Positions 38,753-48,124 of a stretch of DNA of 64,000 bases are shown here, one piece after another. The first letter of the stretch is position 1. The number at the start of each line of letters is the position of its first letter. The position numbers and the translations under genes are program-made. Under the pieces are notes generated by a model, which was not told where the DNA came from, ran no database searches, and saw only the letters and a list, made by a program, of their open reading frames with translations. Source of the DNA: Herminiimonas sp. CN (GTDB lineage: Bacteria > Pseudomonadota > Gammaproteobacteria > Burkholderiales > Burkholderiaceae_D); the NCBI RefSeq assembly GCF_000622895.1, contig NZ_AVCC01000003.1, positions 29,194-93,193 on the forward strand, read 5' to 3'.

Positions 38753-39556
38753 ATGAGCGCAGGACTAAGCATCAACAATATCGAAGTCATCTACAACCAC
38801 GTGATCCTGGTCCTCAAGGGTGTGTCGCTGGAAGTGCCGGAAGGCAAGATCGTGGCCCTGCTGGGCGCCAACGGCGCCGGCAAGAGCACCACTCTGAAAG
38901 CCATTTCCAACCTGCTCTCGGCCGAGCGCGGCGACGTCACCAAGGGCAGCATCGAATACCGCGGCGAGCGGGTCGATCAGCTGACGCCGAACGACCTGGT
39001 CAAGCGCGGCGTGATCCAGGTGATGGAAGGCCGCCATTGCTTCGCCCATCTGTCGATCGAAGACAATCTGCTGACCGGCGCGTATACGCGCGACATCAGC
39101 CATGCCGAAGTGAAGCTCGAGCTGGACAAGATTTACGATTATTTCCCGCGCCTGAAGACCCGCCGCAAATCGCAGGCCGGCTACACCTCGGGCGGCGAGC
39201 AGCAAATGTGCGCGATCGGCCGCGCGATGATGGCAAAGCCGTCGATGATCCTGCTCGACGAGCCGTCGATGGGGCTGGCGCCGCAGATCGTCGAGGAGAT
39301 TTTCGAGATCGTCAAGGACCTCAACAGCAAGGAGAAGGTGTCGTTCCTGCTGGCCGAACAGAACACCATGGTGGCGCTGCGCTACGCCGACTTCGGCTAC
39401 ATCCTGGAAAACGGCCGGGTCGTGATGGAAGGCCAGGCCGCCGATCTGGCCGCCAATGAAGACGTCAAGGAGTTCTATCTCGGCGTCTCCGGCGCCGGCC
39501 GCACCAGTTTTCGCGACATGAAGTTTTACCGCCGGCGCAAGCGCTGGCTGGCCTGA
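38753..39556 (+). CDS. branched-chain-type ABC transporter ATPase (LivF-like)
   Basis: A 267-residue second ATPase of the importer. Walker A is GANGAGKST, signature YTSGGEQQMCAIGRAM, Walker B MILLDEPSMGLAP, and the switch histidine position is replaced by the usual LAEQNTMVAL. The C-terminal extension (REFRDMKFYRR-like, YLGVSGAGRTSF) is longer than in E. coli LivF (237 residues). CGGAG precedes the ATG. It is followed 90 bp downstream by a CoA-ligase gene on the same strand. Confidence 0.92.
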   Translation: MSAGLSINNIEVIYNHVILVLKGVSLEVPEGKIVALLGANGAGKSTTLKAISNLLSAERGDVTKGSIEYRGERVDQLTPNDLVKRGVIQVMEGRHCFAHLSIEDNLLTGAYTRDISHAEVKLELDKIYDYFPRLKTRRKSQAGYTSGGEQQMCAIGRAMMAKPSMILLDEPSMGLAPQIVEEIFEIVKDLNSKEKVSFLLAEQNTMVALRYADFGYILENGRVVMEGQAADLAANEDVKEFYLGVSGAGRTSFRDMKFYRRRKRWLA

Positions 39557-39646
39557 CCGTCATCATGCCGGTCTGCCGGCATGATGCAATCGATGTCGTC
39601 TTTGCACCTCACCCCATTAGCGCTTTCGCACTTGAACAGGTTTTCC

Positions 39647-40897
39647 ATGTCCCCATATCTCGACGCCCTTGAAACCCGCGCACCCGATGCGCGCGAACGC
39701 GAGCTGATGCTGCGCCTGCCGCAATTGATAGCGCTGGCGCAACAGGCACCCGGCTGGCGGCGCATCCTGGGCGACACGGTGGCCGCCGATATCAGTTCTC
39801 GCGCCGCGCTGGCGCAACTGCCGGTGACGCGCAAATCGGACCTGAAGGACTTGCAGCAGCAGGCGCTGCCATTCGGCGCGATGACCACCATAACGCCGGC
39901 CCGGATGCGCCACCTGTTCATGTCGCCGGGGCCGATATTCGACCCGGAAGGCCAGGGTCGGGATTGGTGGCGCTTTGCGCGGCCGCTGCATGCGCTCGGT
40001 CTGCGTTCGGGCCAGGCGGTGCAAAACTGCTTTTCCTACCATTTCACGCCGGCCGCCTTCATGGTCGAAGGCGCGGCCGCCCAGCTTGGCTGCCCGGTGA
40101 TCCCGGCCGGCAGCGGGCAGACCGAAATGCAGGTCGAGGCAATGGCGGCGCTGCAGCCCGCCGCCTATGTCGGCACCCCGAGCTTTCTCAAGATCATCAT
40201 CGAGAAGGCGCTGGAAATGGGCGCCGACATCAGCAGCATGCAACGCGCGCTGGTCAGCGCCGAAGCGCTGCCGCCATCGCTGCGCGCCTGGCTGCAACAG
40301 CATGGCGTGCCGCATGTGCTGCAGCTGTACGCCTCGGCCGACATCGGCAATATCGCCTACGAGACCGAAACCGACGGCCGGGTCAACCCCGGCATGGTGC
40401 TCGATGAAGACATCCTGCTGGAAATCGTGCGCCCCGGCACCGGCGATCCGGTGCCTGAAGGGGAAGTGGGCGAAGTCGTCGTCACTTCGTTCAACCCCGA
40501 TTACCCGCTGATCCGCTTCGGCACCGGCGACCTGTCGGCGCTGCTGCCGGGCACTTCGCCGTGCGGCCGCACCAATACCCGCATCAAGGGCTGGATGGGG
40601 CGCGCCGACCAGACCACCAAGGTGCGCGCGATGTTCGTGCACCCGTCGCAAGTGGCACAGATAGTCAAGCGCCATCCGGAAATCGCCAAGGCGCGGCTGG
40701 TGATCTCCGGCGTGATGGCCAACGACATCATGACGCTGCACTGCGAAACTGCCGCCGAGCTATCCGGGGCGACGCTGCAAGCGATCGTCGACACCATCCG
40801 CGATGTCACCAAATTGCGCGGCCAGGTGCAGCCGGCGGCGATCGGCATGCTGCCCAACGACGGCATCGTGATCGAGGATGCGCGCAAGTACGAATGA
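39647..40897 (+). CDS. phenylacetate-CoA ligase family protein (PaaK-like)
   Basis: A 416-residue adenylate-forming ligase of the COG1541 type, shorter than most acyl-CoA synthetases as expected for that family. Signatures are NCFSYHFTPAAFMVEGAAAQ, VIPAGSGQTEMQVEAM and YASADIGNIAYE, and the C-terminal GRADQTTKVRAMFVHPSQV. It should activate an aryl or short acid as its CoA thioester. Being the last gene of the importer operon, it supports uptake followed by activation of an aromatic acid. The start at 39647 (MSPYLDALETR) is chosen by family; ATG at 39581 in frame adds 22 residues. Substrate not determinable. Confidence 0.82.
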   Translation: MSPYLDALETRAPDARERELMLRLPQLIALAQQAPGWRRILGDTVAADISSRAALAQLPVTRKSDLKDLQQQALPFGAMTTITPARMRHLFMSPGPIFDPEGQGRDWWRFARPLHALGLRSGQAVQNCFSYHFTPAAFMVEGAAAQLGCPVIPAGSGQTEMQVEAMAALQPAAYVGTPSFLKIIIEKALEMGADISSMQRALVSAEALPPSLRAWLQQHGVPHVLQLYASADIGNIAYETETDGRVNPGMVLDEDILLEIVRPGTGDPVPEGEVGEVVVTSFNPDYPLIRFGTGDLSALLPGTSPCGRTNTRIKGWMGRADQTTKVRAMFVHPSQVAQIVKRHPEIAKARLVISGVMANDIMTLHCETAAELSGATLQAIVDTIRDVTKLRGQVQPAAIGMLPNDGIVIEDARKYE

Positions 40898-40979
40898 ATG
40901 GGTTGAAGCGGCGCGGCGGCTGGCGGATTTGGTGGCACAATGCCAGTCCCGTCATTGTTACCGCCAGCGAGATTACCGT

Positions 40980-41549
40980 ATGCCGCATTCCCACACCCAA
41001 CAGGCGCGCGAGTTGCTCGCCAGTTCCGAGCTGATTTTCGACGAAGCCGCAGTCCAGGCGGCAGTCGACCGGATCGCCCTCGACCTCAATGCGCGCTTCG
41101 ACCGCGACGACAGCGCGCCGTTCCCGCTGGTGCTGGGCATCATGGGCGGCGCGGTGGTATTCACCGGCCAGCTGCTGACGCGCCTGACCTTCCCACTCGA
41201 ATTCGACTACATCCACGTCACCCGCTACGGCAACCAGGACCAGGGCGGCCACATCGAATGGAAAGTCGAGCCGCGCGCCGATGTGCGCGGCCGCACCGTG
41301 ATCGTGCTGGACGACATCCTCGACGAAGGCGAAACCCTGGCCCACGTCAAGCAGCGGCTGCTGGACATGGGCGCGCAGGAAGTGGTGCTGGCGGTATTCG
41401 CGGACAAGGACCTCGGCCGCGCCAAGCCGGTCGCGGCCGACTATGTCGGCCTGGTGCTGCCGAACAAGTTCGTGATCGGCTACGGCATGGATGCCTACGG
41501 CTACTGGCGCAACCTCGGCTGTATCCGGGCGCTGGCGCCGAAACCGTGA
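40980..41549 (+). CDS. hpt: hypoxanthine-guanine phosphoribosyltransferase
   Basis: A 189-residue type I phosphoribosyltransferase. The PRPP-binding loop is TVIVLDDILDEGETL and the early loop is GIMGGAVVFTGQLL; the C-terminal base-binding region has VGLVLPNKFVIGYGMD. It should transfer phosphoribose to hypoxanthine or guanine in purine salvage. The start at 40980 (MPHSHTQQAREL) fits family length; an open frame reaches back into the previous gene. The symbol is given from the family, with the usual caveat that xanthine-guanine enzymes look similar. Repeat copy 6 follows its 3' end. Confidence 0.85.
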   Translation: MPHSHTQQARELLASSELIFDEAAVQAAVDRIALDLNARFDRDDSAPFPLVLGIMGGAVVFTGQLLTRLTFPLEFDYIHVTRYGNQDQGGHIEWKVEPRADVRGRTVIVLDDILDEGETLAHVKQRLLDMGAQEVVLAVFADKDLGRAKPVAADYVGLVLPNKFVIGYGMDAYGYWRNLGCIRALAPKP

Positions 41550-41576
41550 CGCACCCGCTGGATGCAATGTTTTACA

Positions 41577-41653
41577 TGGAGTATATGTAAAAATCCTGCC
41601 ATTGCGACGCAATTTAATTGCGGCACTTTAAAATACGGCATCCAGTATATTTT
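41577..41653 (+). repeat. interspersed intergenic repeat, copy 6
   Basis: It begins TGGAGTATATG, has an internal stem (GCGACGCAAT and ATTGCGGC), and ends TTAAAATACGGCATCCAGTA followed by TATTTT. It occupies most of the gap between the convergent hpt and fadD genes. Confidence 0.7.
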
Positions 41654-41681
41654 CGGTGCAAATTCGTGCCGGGCGCCGGCT

Positions 41682-43364
41682 TCAGGCGCTTTTCTGGTCG
41701 CGCAACTGGCGCCGCAGAATCTTGCCGACATTGGTTTTCGGCAGTTCCGCGATGAATTCGATCTGCTTCGGGCGCTTGTAGCCGGTCAGCTGATGGCTGC
41801 AGTATTCCTTCAGCGCCTCGGCGCTCAGGGCCGGATTGCGCTTCACCACGAACAGCTTGACCGCCTCGCCCGAGTGCTGGTCCGGCAGGCCGATCACCGC
41901 GCATTCGAGCACGTCCGGATGGGCGCCGACCACTTCCTCGATTTCGTTCGGATACACGTTGAAGCCCGACACCAGGATCATGTCCTTCTTGCGGTCGACG
42001 ATCCTGAAAAAGCCGCGCTGGTCCATGACGCCGACATCGCCGGTCTTGAAGTAGCCGTCCGGCGTCATCGCGTCCGCCGTCTCTTGCGGCCGCTGCCAGT
42101 AACCCTGCATCACTTGCGGCCCGCGCAACGCGATTTCGCCGGGCTCGCCGGCCGCCGCGTCAGCGCCGTCGTCGTCCAGCAGCCGCACTTCGACGCCCGG
42201 CATCGGCATGCCGATGGTGCCGCTGTGCTTGGCCAGCGTGGCCGGGTTGCAGATCACCGCGGACGCGGTTTCCGACAGGCCGTAGCCTTCGGCGATCGGG
42301 CAGCCGGTGATTTTCAGCCATTTTTGCGCCACCGATTCGTGCACCGAAGTGCCGCCGCCGACCGACATCGACAGTTGCGAGAAATCGAGCCTGGCGAACT
42401 CGGCGTTGTCGGCCAGCGCATTGAACAGGGTGTTGACCGCCGGGAAAAACTGCAGCGGATATTTTGACAAAGTCTTGACCGTGGCAGGAATGTCGCGTGG
42501 GTTCGGGATCAGCACCACCAGGCCGCCGGTGCGCATGCCGAGCAGGCCGCAGGTGACGAAGGCGAACACGTGGTACAGCGGCAGCGCGCAAATCAGCGTC
42601 AGCTGGCCGTCGATCGGCTTGCGGTCCAGGCCGTGCTGCATCCAGGCCTGGGTCGACAGCAGGTTGGCCAGGATGCAGCCGTGCAGCAGCGTCGCGCCTT
42701 TCGATACGCCGGTGGTGCCGCCGGTGTATTGCAGCACGGCGACGTCGCTGACCTTGATATCAGGCCGCTGCAGCGCCAAGGTGCGGCCCAGCCTGATCGC
42801 ATCGTTGAAGCGCACCGCGCCCGGCAGCGCATAGGCCGGCACCATTTTCTTGCGCTTGCGCACCACGTAATTGACGATGCGGCCCTTGATGGTGCCGAGC
42901 ATGTCGCCCATGCTGGCCAGCAGGATATGCCTGACCGGCACATGCTGGAGCGTTTCCTCTAATGTGCTGGCAAAATTCTCCAGGATGATGATCGCCTGCA
43001 CATCGGCGTCGCGCAACTGGTGCTCCAGCTCGCGCGGGGTGTACAGCGGATTGACGTTGACGACGATGAAGCCGGCGCGCAGGATCGCCGCCACCGCGAC
43101 CGGGTATTGCAGCACGTTGGGCAGCATCACCGCGACCCGGTCGTTGCGCTGCAGGCCGCGTGACTGCAGCCAGGCGCCCAGCGCGGTCGAGAGGATGTCG
43201 ATGTCGCCGTACGTGATCGCCTTGTCCATGCAGACGTAAGCAGGGCGCTCCTTATACAGACGGAAGCTTTCTTCCAGCAGCGCCACGATGGAGCTGTACT
43301 GGTTGATGTCGATGGTGGCGGGAACGCCGGCCGGATAGTACTGCAGCCACGGGCTGTTGTTCAT
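41682..43364 (-). CDS. fadD: long-chain fatty acid-CoA ligase
   Basis: A 560-residue acyl-CoA synthetase of the FadD type. It has QYTGGTTGVSKGATLLH (the ATP-binding loop), GYGLSETASAV, GYFKTGDVGVMD and the FadD-typical DRKKDMILVSGFNVYPNEIE with the hinge. It should activate long-chain fatty acids for beta-oxidation. AAGGAA precedes the ATG. It converges with hpt. The 344-bp region upstream contains a degenerate REP. Confidence 0.93.
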   Translation of the reverse strand: MNNSPWLQYYPAGVPATIDINQYSSIVALLEESFRLYKERPAYVCMDKAITYGDIDILSTALGAWLQSRGLQRNDRVAVMLPNVLQYPVAVAAILRAGFIVVNVNPLYTPRELEHQLRDADVQAIIILENFASTLEETLQHVPVRHILLASMGDMLGTIKGRIVNYVVRKRKKMVPAYALPGAVRFNDAIRLGRTLALQRPDIKVSDVAVLQYTGGTTGVSKGATLLHGCILANLLSTQAWMQHGLDRKPIDGQLTLICALPLYHVFAFVTCGLLGMRTGGLVVLIPNPRDIPATVKTLSKYPLQFFPAVNTLFNALADNAEFARLDFSQLSMSVGGGTSVHESVAQKWLKITGCPIAEGYGLSETASAVICNPATLAKHSGTIGMPMPGVEVRLLDDDGADAAAGEPGEIALRGPQVMQGYWQRPQETADAMTPDGYFKTGDVGVMDQRGFFRIVDRKKDMILVSGFNVYPNEIEEVVGAHPDVLECAVIGLPDQHSGEAVKLFVVKRNPALSAEALKEYCSHQLTGYKRPKQIEFIAELPKTNVGKILRRQLRDQKSA

Positions 43365-43708
43365 GTGTATTCCTTGCGCTAGGGGGTTGCCTGGGCGATG
43401 TGTCCTGTTGCGTCAGGCCGGTCGGGCGACTTGTTCTCGGACTGAGCCGGAAGCAAGCACACCGGCATTTTAGCCGCACAAAGGGCGTTGCGGACGTCGC
43501 CGGAAAATATTTTTGACCGATCGTGCTATTTTTATTCGGAGCGAACCGGCGGGGACTTGCCTTTTCGCGGGTTTTGCAGTGAGAATTCAAAGTTAGGCAG
43601 GAGGGGAAAACTCAATTTGGCTGAGCTTTTCCGCTCTACATGCTTTTTCGCCTTACGGCGCTGGGTGGCTTTTCGTGTAGGGCCGGTGGAATGAGAAGTT
43701 AGAATCCA
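43365..43708. other. 344-bp intergenic region with a degenerate REP
   Basis: No gene is visible. The unit at 43601-43639, read on the minus strand, begins GTAGAGCGGAAAAGCTCAGC and closes with TTTTCCCCTC. It differs at two of its first 20 positions from the class A REP at 24315-24344. The base composition falls sharply toward 43700, where the AT-rich orphan gene begins. Confidence 0.6.
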
Positions 43709-44440
43709 TCATATCTGCACTTCGCCTTTCAACGAGTTAATGAAATGTCGAGCTCCTATTGCACTTTCATCGAGTTTTTTTAGAAGTAAATGCGTTCGGA
43801 GTAGGAATGCAAAAGCTTCAAGGTTTTCGATTACATTGAGTGATGCTGATAGATCAACTTCGAATGTCTTCTTGTAACCTGATGCATCTTCCTCTAGATG
43901 TAACGTGAGCTTTGGTCCTTCTTGAGTGAATTCGGTTGAAACGCTGCCACCATTACTAATCTTCATGCTGAGTTGAGCTCCGAACCCAAGTGCAGGAATA
44001 GTGGCTTCTATGACGTTTACAAAAGCAGCGACAAGATCAAAGTACACCTCGACGTCTTCAATCTTTGGGACCTCATAATGATGTTCTAGTCGATTTCTGA
44101 ATGTATTAAGCTTTTCAATGGATCTCGATCGAAATATGCCAGCTTTCTTTAGAAGACCGAGCTTCCTATCAACACCAAGTCGCTTCTCTCGATAAAGATT
44201 ATCTAAATTCAAAGCGCACAAGAGGAAGTCAAGCTGACAGTCAACTGCACGTTTGAGATTGGACGTTGCATTGACAAGGCTATGCGACGAGCTAATGGTC
44301 CTCAAATCGCGCTCTGCGAATTCAACGAAATCTCTCGGCAATAGCTCGAAATAAGGGAGGTTGATTTCGCCACCCATCCCACCGTCACCTTCAAGTTCTT
44401 CAACATATTTTTCAAAGAACGCGACAATTTCTTTTTCCAT
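43709..44440 (-). CDS. AT-rich orphan gene, HEPN-like motif
   Basis: A 243-residue acidic soluble protein unlike its neighbours in composition, being visibly AT-rich, which suggests recent acquisition. The central helical segment LNTFRNRLEHHYEVP contains R115-N-x3-H120, matching the Rx4H signature of HEPN ribonuclease domains. Upstream helices (RAVDCQLDFLLCALNLDNL) and downstream helix (YFDLVAAFVNVIEATIPAL) fit a four-helix HEPN-type bundle. The C-terminal half is beta-rich (AQLSMKISNGGSVSTEFTQ, then PKLTLHLEEDASG). No antitoxin or partner gene is adjacent. The assignment to HEPN rests on the motif only. The start at 44440 is the only good ATG. Confidence 0.6.
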   Translation of the reverse strand: MEKEIVAFFEKYVEELEGDGGMGGEINLPYFELLPRDFVEFAERDLRTISSSHSLVNATSNLKRAVDCQLDFLLCALNLDNLYREKRLGVDRKLGLLKKAGIFRSRSIEKLNTFRNRLEHHYEVPKIEDVEVYFDLVAAFVNVIEATIPALGFGAQLSMKISNGGSVSTEFTQEGPKLTLHLEEDASGYKKTFEVDLSASLNVIENLEAFAFLLRTHLLLKKLDESAIGARHFINSLKGEVQI

Positions 44441-44562
44441 GGCTACCTGAAGAGAGTTAACGAGATTTAATTTCTATTTTGCAAATATATCCGACCAAAT
44501 TTCAATGGGCAATGCGTTTCGAATCCTTTGAAATCCTTTTAGCGATAGTGTGCGGCACATCC

Positions 44563-44592
44563 AACAAAAAACCCGGAACCAGTCCGGGCTTT
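44563..44592 (-). terminator. Rho-independent terminator of icmF
   Basis: On the minus strand, GCCCGG, a seven-base loop and CCGGG are followed by TTTTTT. It sits 20 bp after the icmF stop codon. Confidence 0.85.
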
Positions 44593-44611
44593 CGTGTGGC
44601 GATTTGGCTGC

Positions 44612-47600
44612 CTACATATTCCGCCGGTACTGCCCCCCCACCTCGAACAGCGCGGTGGTGATCTGCCCCAGCGAGCAGACCCGCACCGCTTCCATCAATT
44701 TCTCGAACACGTTTTCATTGTTGATCGCCGCCTGCTGCAGCACAGCCAAGGCTTGCGGGGCTTCCGCCGCGTGGCGGGCCTGGAAATCGGCCAGGCGGTT
44801 CAGCTGCGACTGCTTTTCGGCGTCGGTCGAGCGCGCCAGCTCTATCTTCTGCGGCGCCTGGTGCTGGTGCGGGTTGCGGAAGGTGTTGACGCCGACGATC
44901 GGCAGCGTGCCGTCGTGCTTCATGTGCTCGTAGTGCATCGATTCTTCCTGGATCTTGCCGCGCTGGTAGCCGGTTTCCATCGCGCCGAGCACGCCGCCGC
45001 GTTCGGCGATCCGTTCGAACTCCTGCAGCACCGCTTCTTCCACCAGGTCGGTCAGTTCCTCGATGATGAAGCTGCCCTGGATCGGGTTTTCGTTCTTGGC
45101 CAGGCCCCATTCGCGGTTGATGATCAGCTGGATCGCCAGCGCCCGGCGCACCGAATCGTCGGTCGGGGTGGTGATCGCCTCATCGTAGGCGTTGGTGTGC
45201 AGGCTGTTGCAGTTGTCGTAGATCGCGATCAGCGCCTGCAGCGTGGTGCGGATGTCGTTGAAGTCGATTTCCTGCGCGTGCAGCGAGCGGCCTGAAGTCT
45301 GGATATGGTATTTCAGCTTCTGGCTGCGGTCGTTGGCGCCGTACTTGTCGCGCATCGCGACAGCCCACAGGCGGCGCGCGACCCGGCCCAGCACCGTGTA
45401 TTCCGGGTCCATCCCGTTGGAAAAGAAGAACGACAGGTTCGGCGCGAAATCGTCGATGTGCATGCCGCGCGCCAGATAGGCTTCGACGAAGGTGAAGCCG
45501 TTCGACAGCGTGAATGCCAGCTGCGAGATCGGATTCGCGCCGGCTTCGGCGATGTGGTAGCCGGAGATCGACACCGAGTAGAAATTGCGCACCTGGTGGT
45601 GGACGAAGTATTCCTGGATGTCGCCCATCACCTTCAGGCTGAATTCGGTCGAGAAGATGCAGGTGTTCTGGCCCTGGTCTTCCTTCAGGATGTCGGCCTG
45701 CACGGTGCCGCGCACGTTCATCAGCACCCATGCCCTGATCTTGGCGGCTTCGTCGGCGGTCGCGTCGCGCTTGTTGTCGGCGCGGAATTTTTCCAGCTGC
45801 TGGTCGATCGCCGCGTTCATGAACATCGCCAGTATCGTCGGAGCCGGGCCGTTGATGGTCATCGAGACCGAGGTGGTCGGGCTGCACAGGTCGAAACCGT
45901 CGTACAGCACCTTCATGTCGTCGAGCGTCGCGATCGAGACGCCGGAGTTGCCGACCTTGCCGTAGATGTCGGGCCGGATGGCCGGGTCGGCGCCGTACAG
46001 CGTGACCGAGTCGAAGGCGGTCGACAGGCGTTTCGCGTCCATGCCTTCGGACACCAGCTTGAAGCGGCGGTTGGTGCGAAACGGGTCGCCTTCGCCGGCG
46101 AACATGCGGGTCGGGTCTTCGTTTTCGCGCTTGAAGGCGAACACGCCGGCGGTAAACGGAAACGAGCCGGGCACGTTTTCCAGCATCAGCCAGCGCAGGA
46201 TTTCGCCGTGGTCCTCGAACCGCGGCAGCGCGACCTTGCGGATCTTGGTGCCGGACAGCGTGCGGGAAACCAGCTGGGTGCGGATTTCCTTGTCGCGGAT
46301 CTTCACCACATATTCATCGCCCGCATACGATTTCTGCATGTCGGGCCACATCGTCAGCAGCTTCTTGCTGCCGCCGTCGAGCTTGTTCTCACGTTCGGCG
46401 ATCAGCTCGTCGAAGTCGGCGCCCTTGCCGGCCGCAGCCAGCATGCGTTTGCTTTCCTGCAGCTGCTGCCGCTCGCGCGCCAGCGTCACCTGCTTGCGGG
46501 TGAATTTGTGATAGCCGCGCAGGGTGTCGGCGATTTCCGCCAGATAGCGGCTGCGCGCCGGCGGCACGATCACGTTCTTGCCGCTGGAGAACTTTGCGGC
46601 GACTGGGGCCAGCTGGCTGGCGCTGGCTTTCAGGCCGGCGGCGATCAGTTTCGGCAGCAAGCCCTGGTACAGCGCGGTCACGCCGTCGTCGTTGAAGCGC
46701 GACGCCTGGGTGCCGTACACCGGCATCTCGTCCGGTTTTTGCGCGAACAGTTCGCGGTTGCGCTGGTATTGCTTGGCGACATCGCGCAGCGCGTCTTGCG
46801 AACCCTTGCGGTCGAACTTGTTGATCGCGATGAAATCGGCGAAATCGAGCATGTCGATTTTTTCGAGCTGCGAGGCGGCGCCGAACTCCGGCGTCATCAC
46901 GTACATGCTGACATCGACCAGCGGCACGATGGCGGCGTCGCCCTGGCCGATGCCGGAGGTTTCGACGATCACCAGGTCGAAGCCGGCCACCTTGCAGGCG
47001 GCGATCACGTCCGGCAATGCCTGCGAGATTTCGGAGCCGGCTTCGCGCGTGGCCAGCGAGCGCATATAAACACGCAACTGCGCCCGCTCCGGCGGGCCCC
47101 ACGGATTGATCGCGTTCATGCGGATGCGGTCGCCCAGCAGCGCGCCGCCGGACTTGCGGCGCGACGGGTCGATCGAGATCAGCGCGATATTCAGTGCGTC
47201 GCCCTGGTCGAGCCGGATGCGCCGGATCAGCTCGTCGGTCAGCGACGACTTGCCGGCGCCGCCGGTGCCGGTGATGCCCAGCGTCGGGGTTTTGAGCGCG
47301 GCCGCAGCCTGGTGCAGCTGCGTCTTCAGCTTGGCGCCGGCCTTGCCATTTTCCAGCGCGGTGATCAGTTGCGCCAGCGGTCGGTGCCTGGCGGCAATGT
47401 CGCCGCCTTGCAGCGCAGCCAGTTCGGTCGGTGCAAAGCCCGACAGGTCGACGTCGCAAGCCTGGATCATCGCCAGGATCATGCCGACCAGCCCCATGTG
47501 CTGGCCGTCTTCCGGGCTGAAGATGCGGGTCACGCCGTACGCGTGCAGATCATTAATTTCTTCCGGCACGATCACGCCGCCGCCGCCGCCGAACACCTTG

Positions 47601-47902
47601 ATGTGCGCGCCGCCGCGTTCGCGCAGCAGGTCGATCATGTATTTGAAGTATTCGACGTGGCCGCCCTGGTAGCTGGAAATGGCGATGCCCTGCGCGTCTT
47701 CCTGCAGCGCGGCGGTGACGATTTCGTCGACCGAGCGGTTGTGCCCGAGGTGGATCACTTCCGCGCCGTTGGCCATCAGGATGCGGCGCATGATGTTGAT
47801 CGACGCGTCGTGGCCGTCGAACAGCGAAGCCGCGGTGACGAAGCGCACTTTATTGGCGGGTTTGTAGTCGGTCAGCTTGTCGGCGATGGACAGGTCGGTC
47901 AT
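44612..47902 (-). CDS. icmF: fused isobutyryl-CoA mutase (B12-dependent, with G-protein chaperone)
   Basis: A 1096-residue three-part enzyme that interconverts isobutyryl-CoA and butyryl-CoA with adenosylcobalamin. The B12-binding domain is N-terminal ([17 protein letters not shown] with the DxH cobalt ligand). A MeaB-like GTPase chaperone is in the middle (P-loop [31 protein letters not shown]). The substrate-binding mutase domain is C-terminal, from about residue 560 ([40 protein letters not shown]). This is the standard IcmF order and size in Burkholderiales. It is not the type VI secretion protein of the same name. CGGAG precedes the ATG and a perfect 20-bp palindrome lies 39 bp upstream. 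Confidence 0.96.
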   Translation of the reverse strand: MTDLSIADKLTDYKPANKVRFVTAASLFDGHDASINIMRRILMANGAEVIHLGHNRSVDEIVTAALQEDAQGIAISSYQGGHVEYFKYMIDLLRERGGAHIKVFGGGGGVIVPEEINDLHAYGVTRIFSPEDGQHMGLVGMILAMIQACDVDLSGFAPTELAALQGGDIAARHRPLAQLITALENGKAGAKLKTQLHQAAAALKTPTLGITGTGGAGKSSLTDELIRRIRLDQGDALNIALISIDPSRRKSGGALLGDRIRMNAINPWGPPERAQLRVYMRSLATREAGSEISQALPDVIAACKVAGFDLVIVETSGIGQGDAAIVPLVDVSMYVMTPEFGAASQLEKIDMLDFADFIAINKFDRKGSQDALRDVAKQYQRNRELFAQKPDEMPVYGTQASRFNDDGVTALYQGLLPKLIAAGLKASASQLAPVAAKFSSGKNVIVPPARSRYLAEIADTLRGYHKFTRKQVTLARERQQLQESKRMLAAAGKGADFDELIAERENKLDGGSKKLLTMWPDMQKSYAGDEYVVKIRDKEIRTQLVSRTLSGTKIRKVALPRFEDHGEILRWLMLENVPGSFPFTAGVFAFKRENEDPTRMFAGEGDPFRTNRRFKLVSEGMDAKRLSTAFDSVTLYGADPAIRPDIYGKVGNSGVSIATLDDMKVLYDGFDLCSPTTSVSMTINGPAPTILAMFMNAAIDQQLEKFRADNKRDATADEAAKIRAWVLMNVRGTVQADILKEDQGQNTCIFSTEFSLKVMGDIQEYFVHHQVRNFYSVSISGYHIAEAGANPISQLAFTLSNGFTFVEAYLARGMHIDDFAPNLSFFFSNGMDPEYTVLGRVARRLWAVAMRDKYGANDRSQKLKYHIQTSGRSLHAQEIDFNDIRTTLQALIAIYDNCNSLHTNAYDEAITTPTDDSVRRALAIQLIINREWGLAKNENPIQGSFIIEELTDLVEEAVLQEFERIAERGGVLGAMETGYQRGKIQEESMHYEHMKHDGTLPIVGVNTFRNPHQHQAPQKIELARSTDAEKQSQLNRLADFQARHAAEAPQALAVLQQAAINNENVFEKLMEAVRVCSLGQITTALFEVGGQYRRNM

Positions 47903-47941
47903 GAAGGTCTCCGGAGTGGCGGGATGGTGCGCATTCTTCCA

Positions 47942-47961
47942 TGACGTTTACGTAAACGTCA
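47942..47961. promoter_or_regulatory. perfect 20-bp palindrome upstream of icmF
   Basis: TGACGTTTACGTAAACGTCA is its own reverse complement. It lies 39 bp before the icmF start. The core resembles sites reported for LiuR, a MerR-family regulator of branched-chain amino acid catabolism in proteobacteria; that comparison is from memory. No liuR gene is in the window. Confidence 0.7.
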
Positions 47962-48124
47962 CGAAAAATTGAGTATAGCGCGAAAAAAACAGTTTAAATG
48001 TCATTCCGATGCCAGTCTTTTCAGGCCATCGCTTGTGCATCCCCGGGCGCCGGTAACCCGCAGCGGCCTGGTCTGGGAAAAATATGAATGTCGCTATGAA
48101 AATGATGGCGGCCCTGCATTGTCG

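Noticed and set aside
44612..47902. IcmF as a type VI secretion component
   Set aside because: The protein has B12-binding, GTPase and mutase domains; the name is shared by chance.
45305..47944. A very long open frame on the plus strand opposite icmF
   Set aside because: It mirrors icmF, has Arg/His/Ala-rich composition with no motif, and is a by-product of high GC in the third codon position.
47903..48124. A cobalamin riboswitch before the B12-dependent mutase gene
   Set aside because: I saw no B12-box-like sequence; only the 20-bp palindrome stands out.
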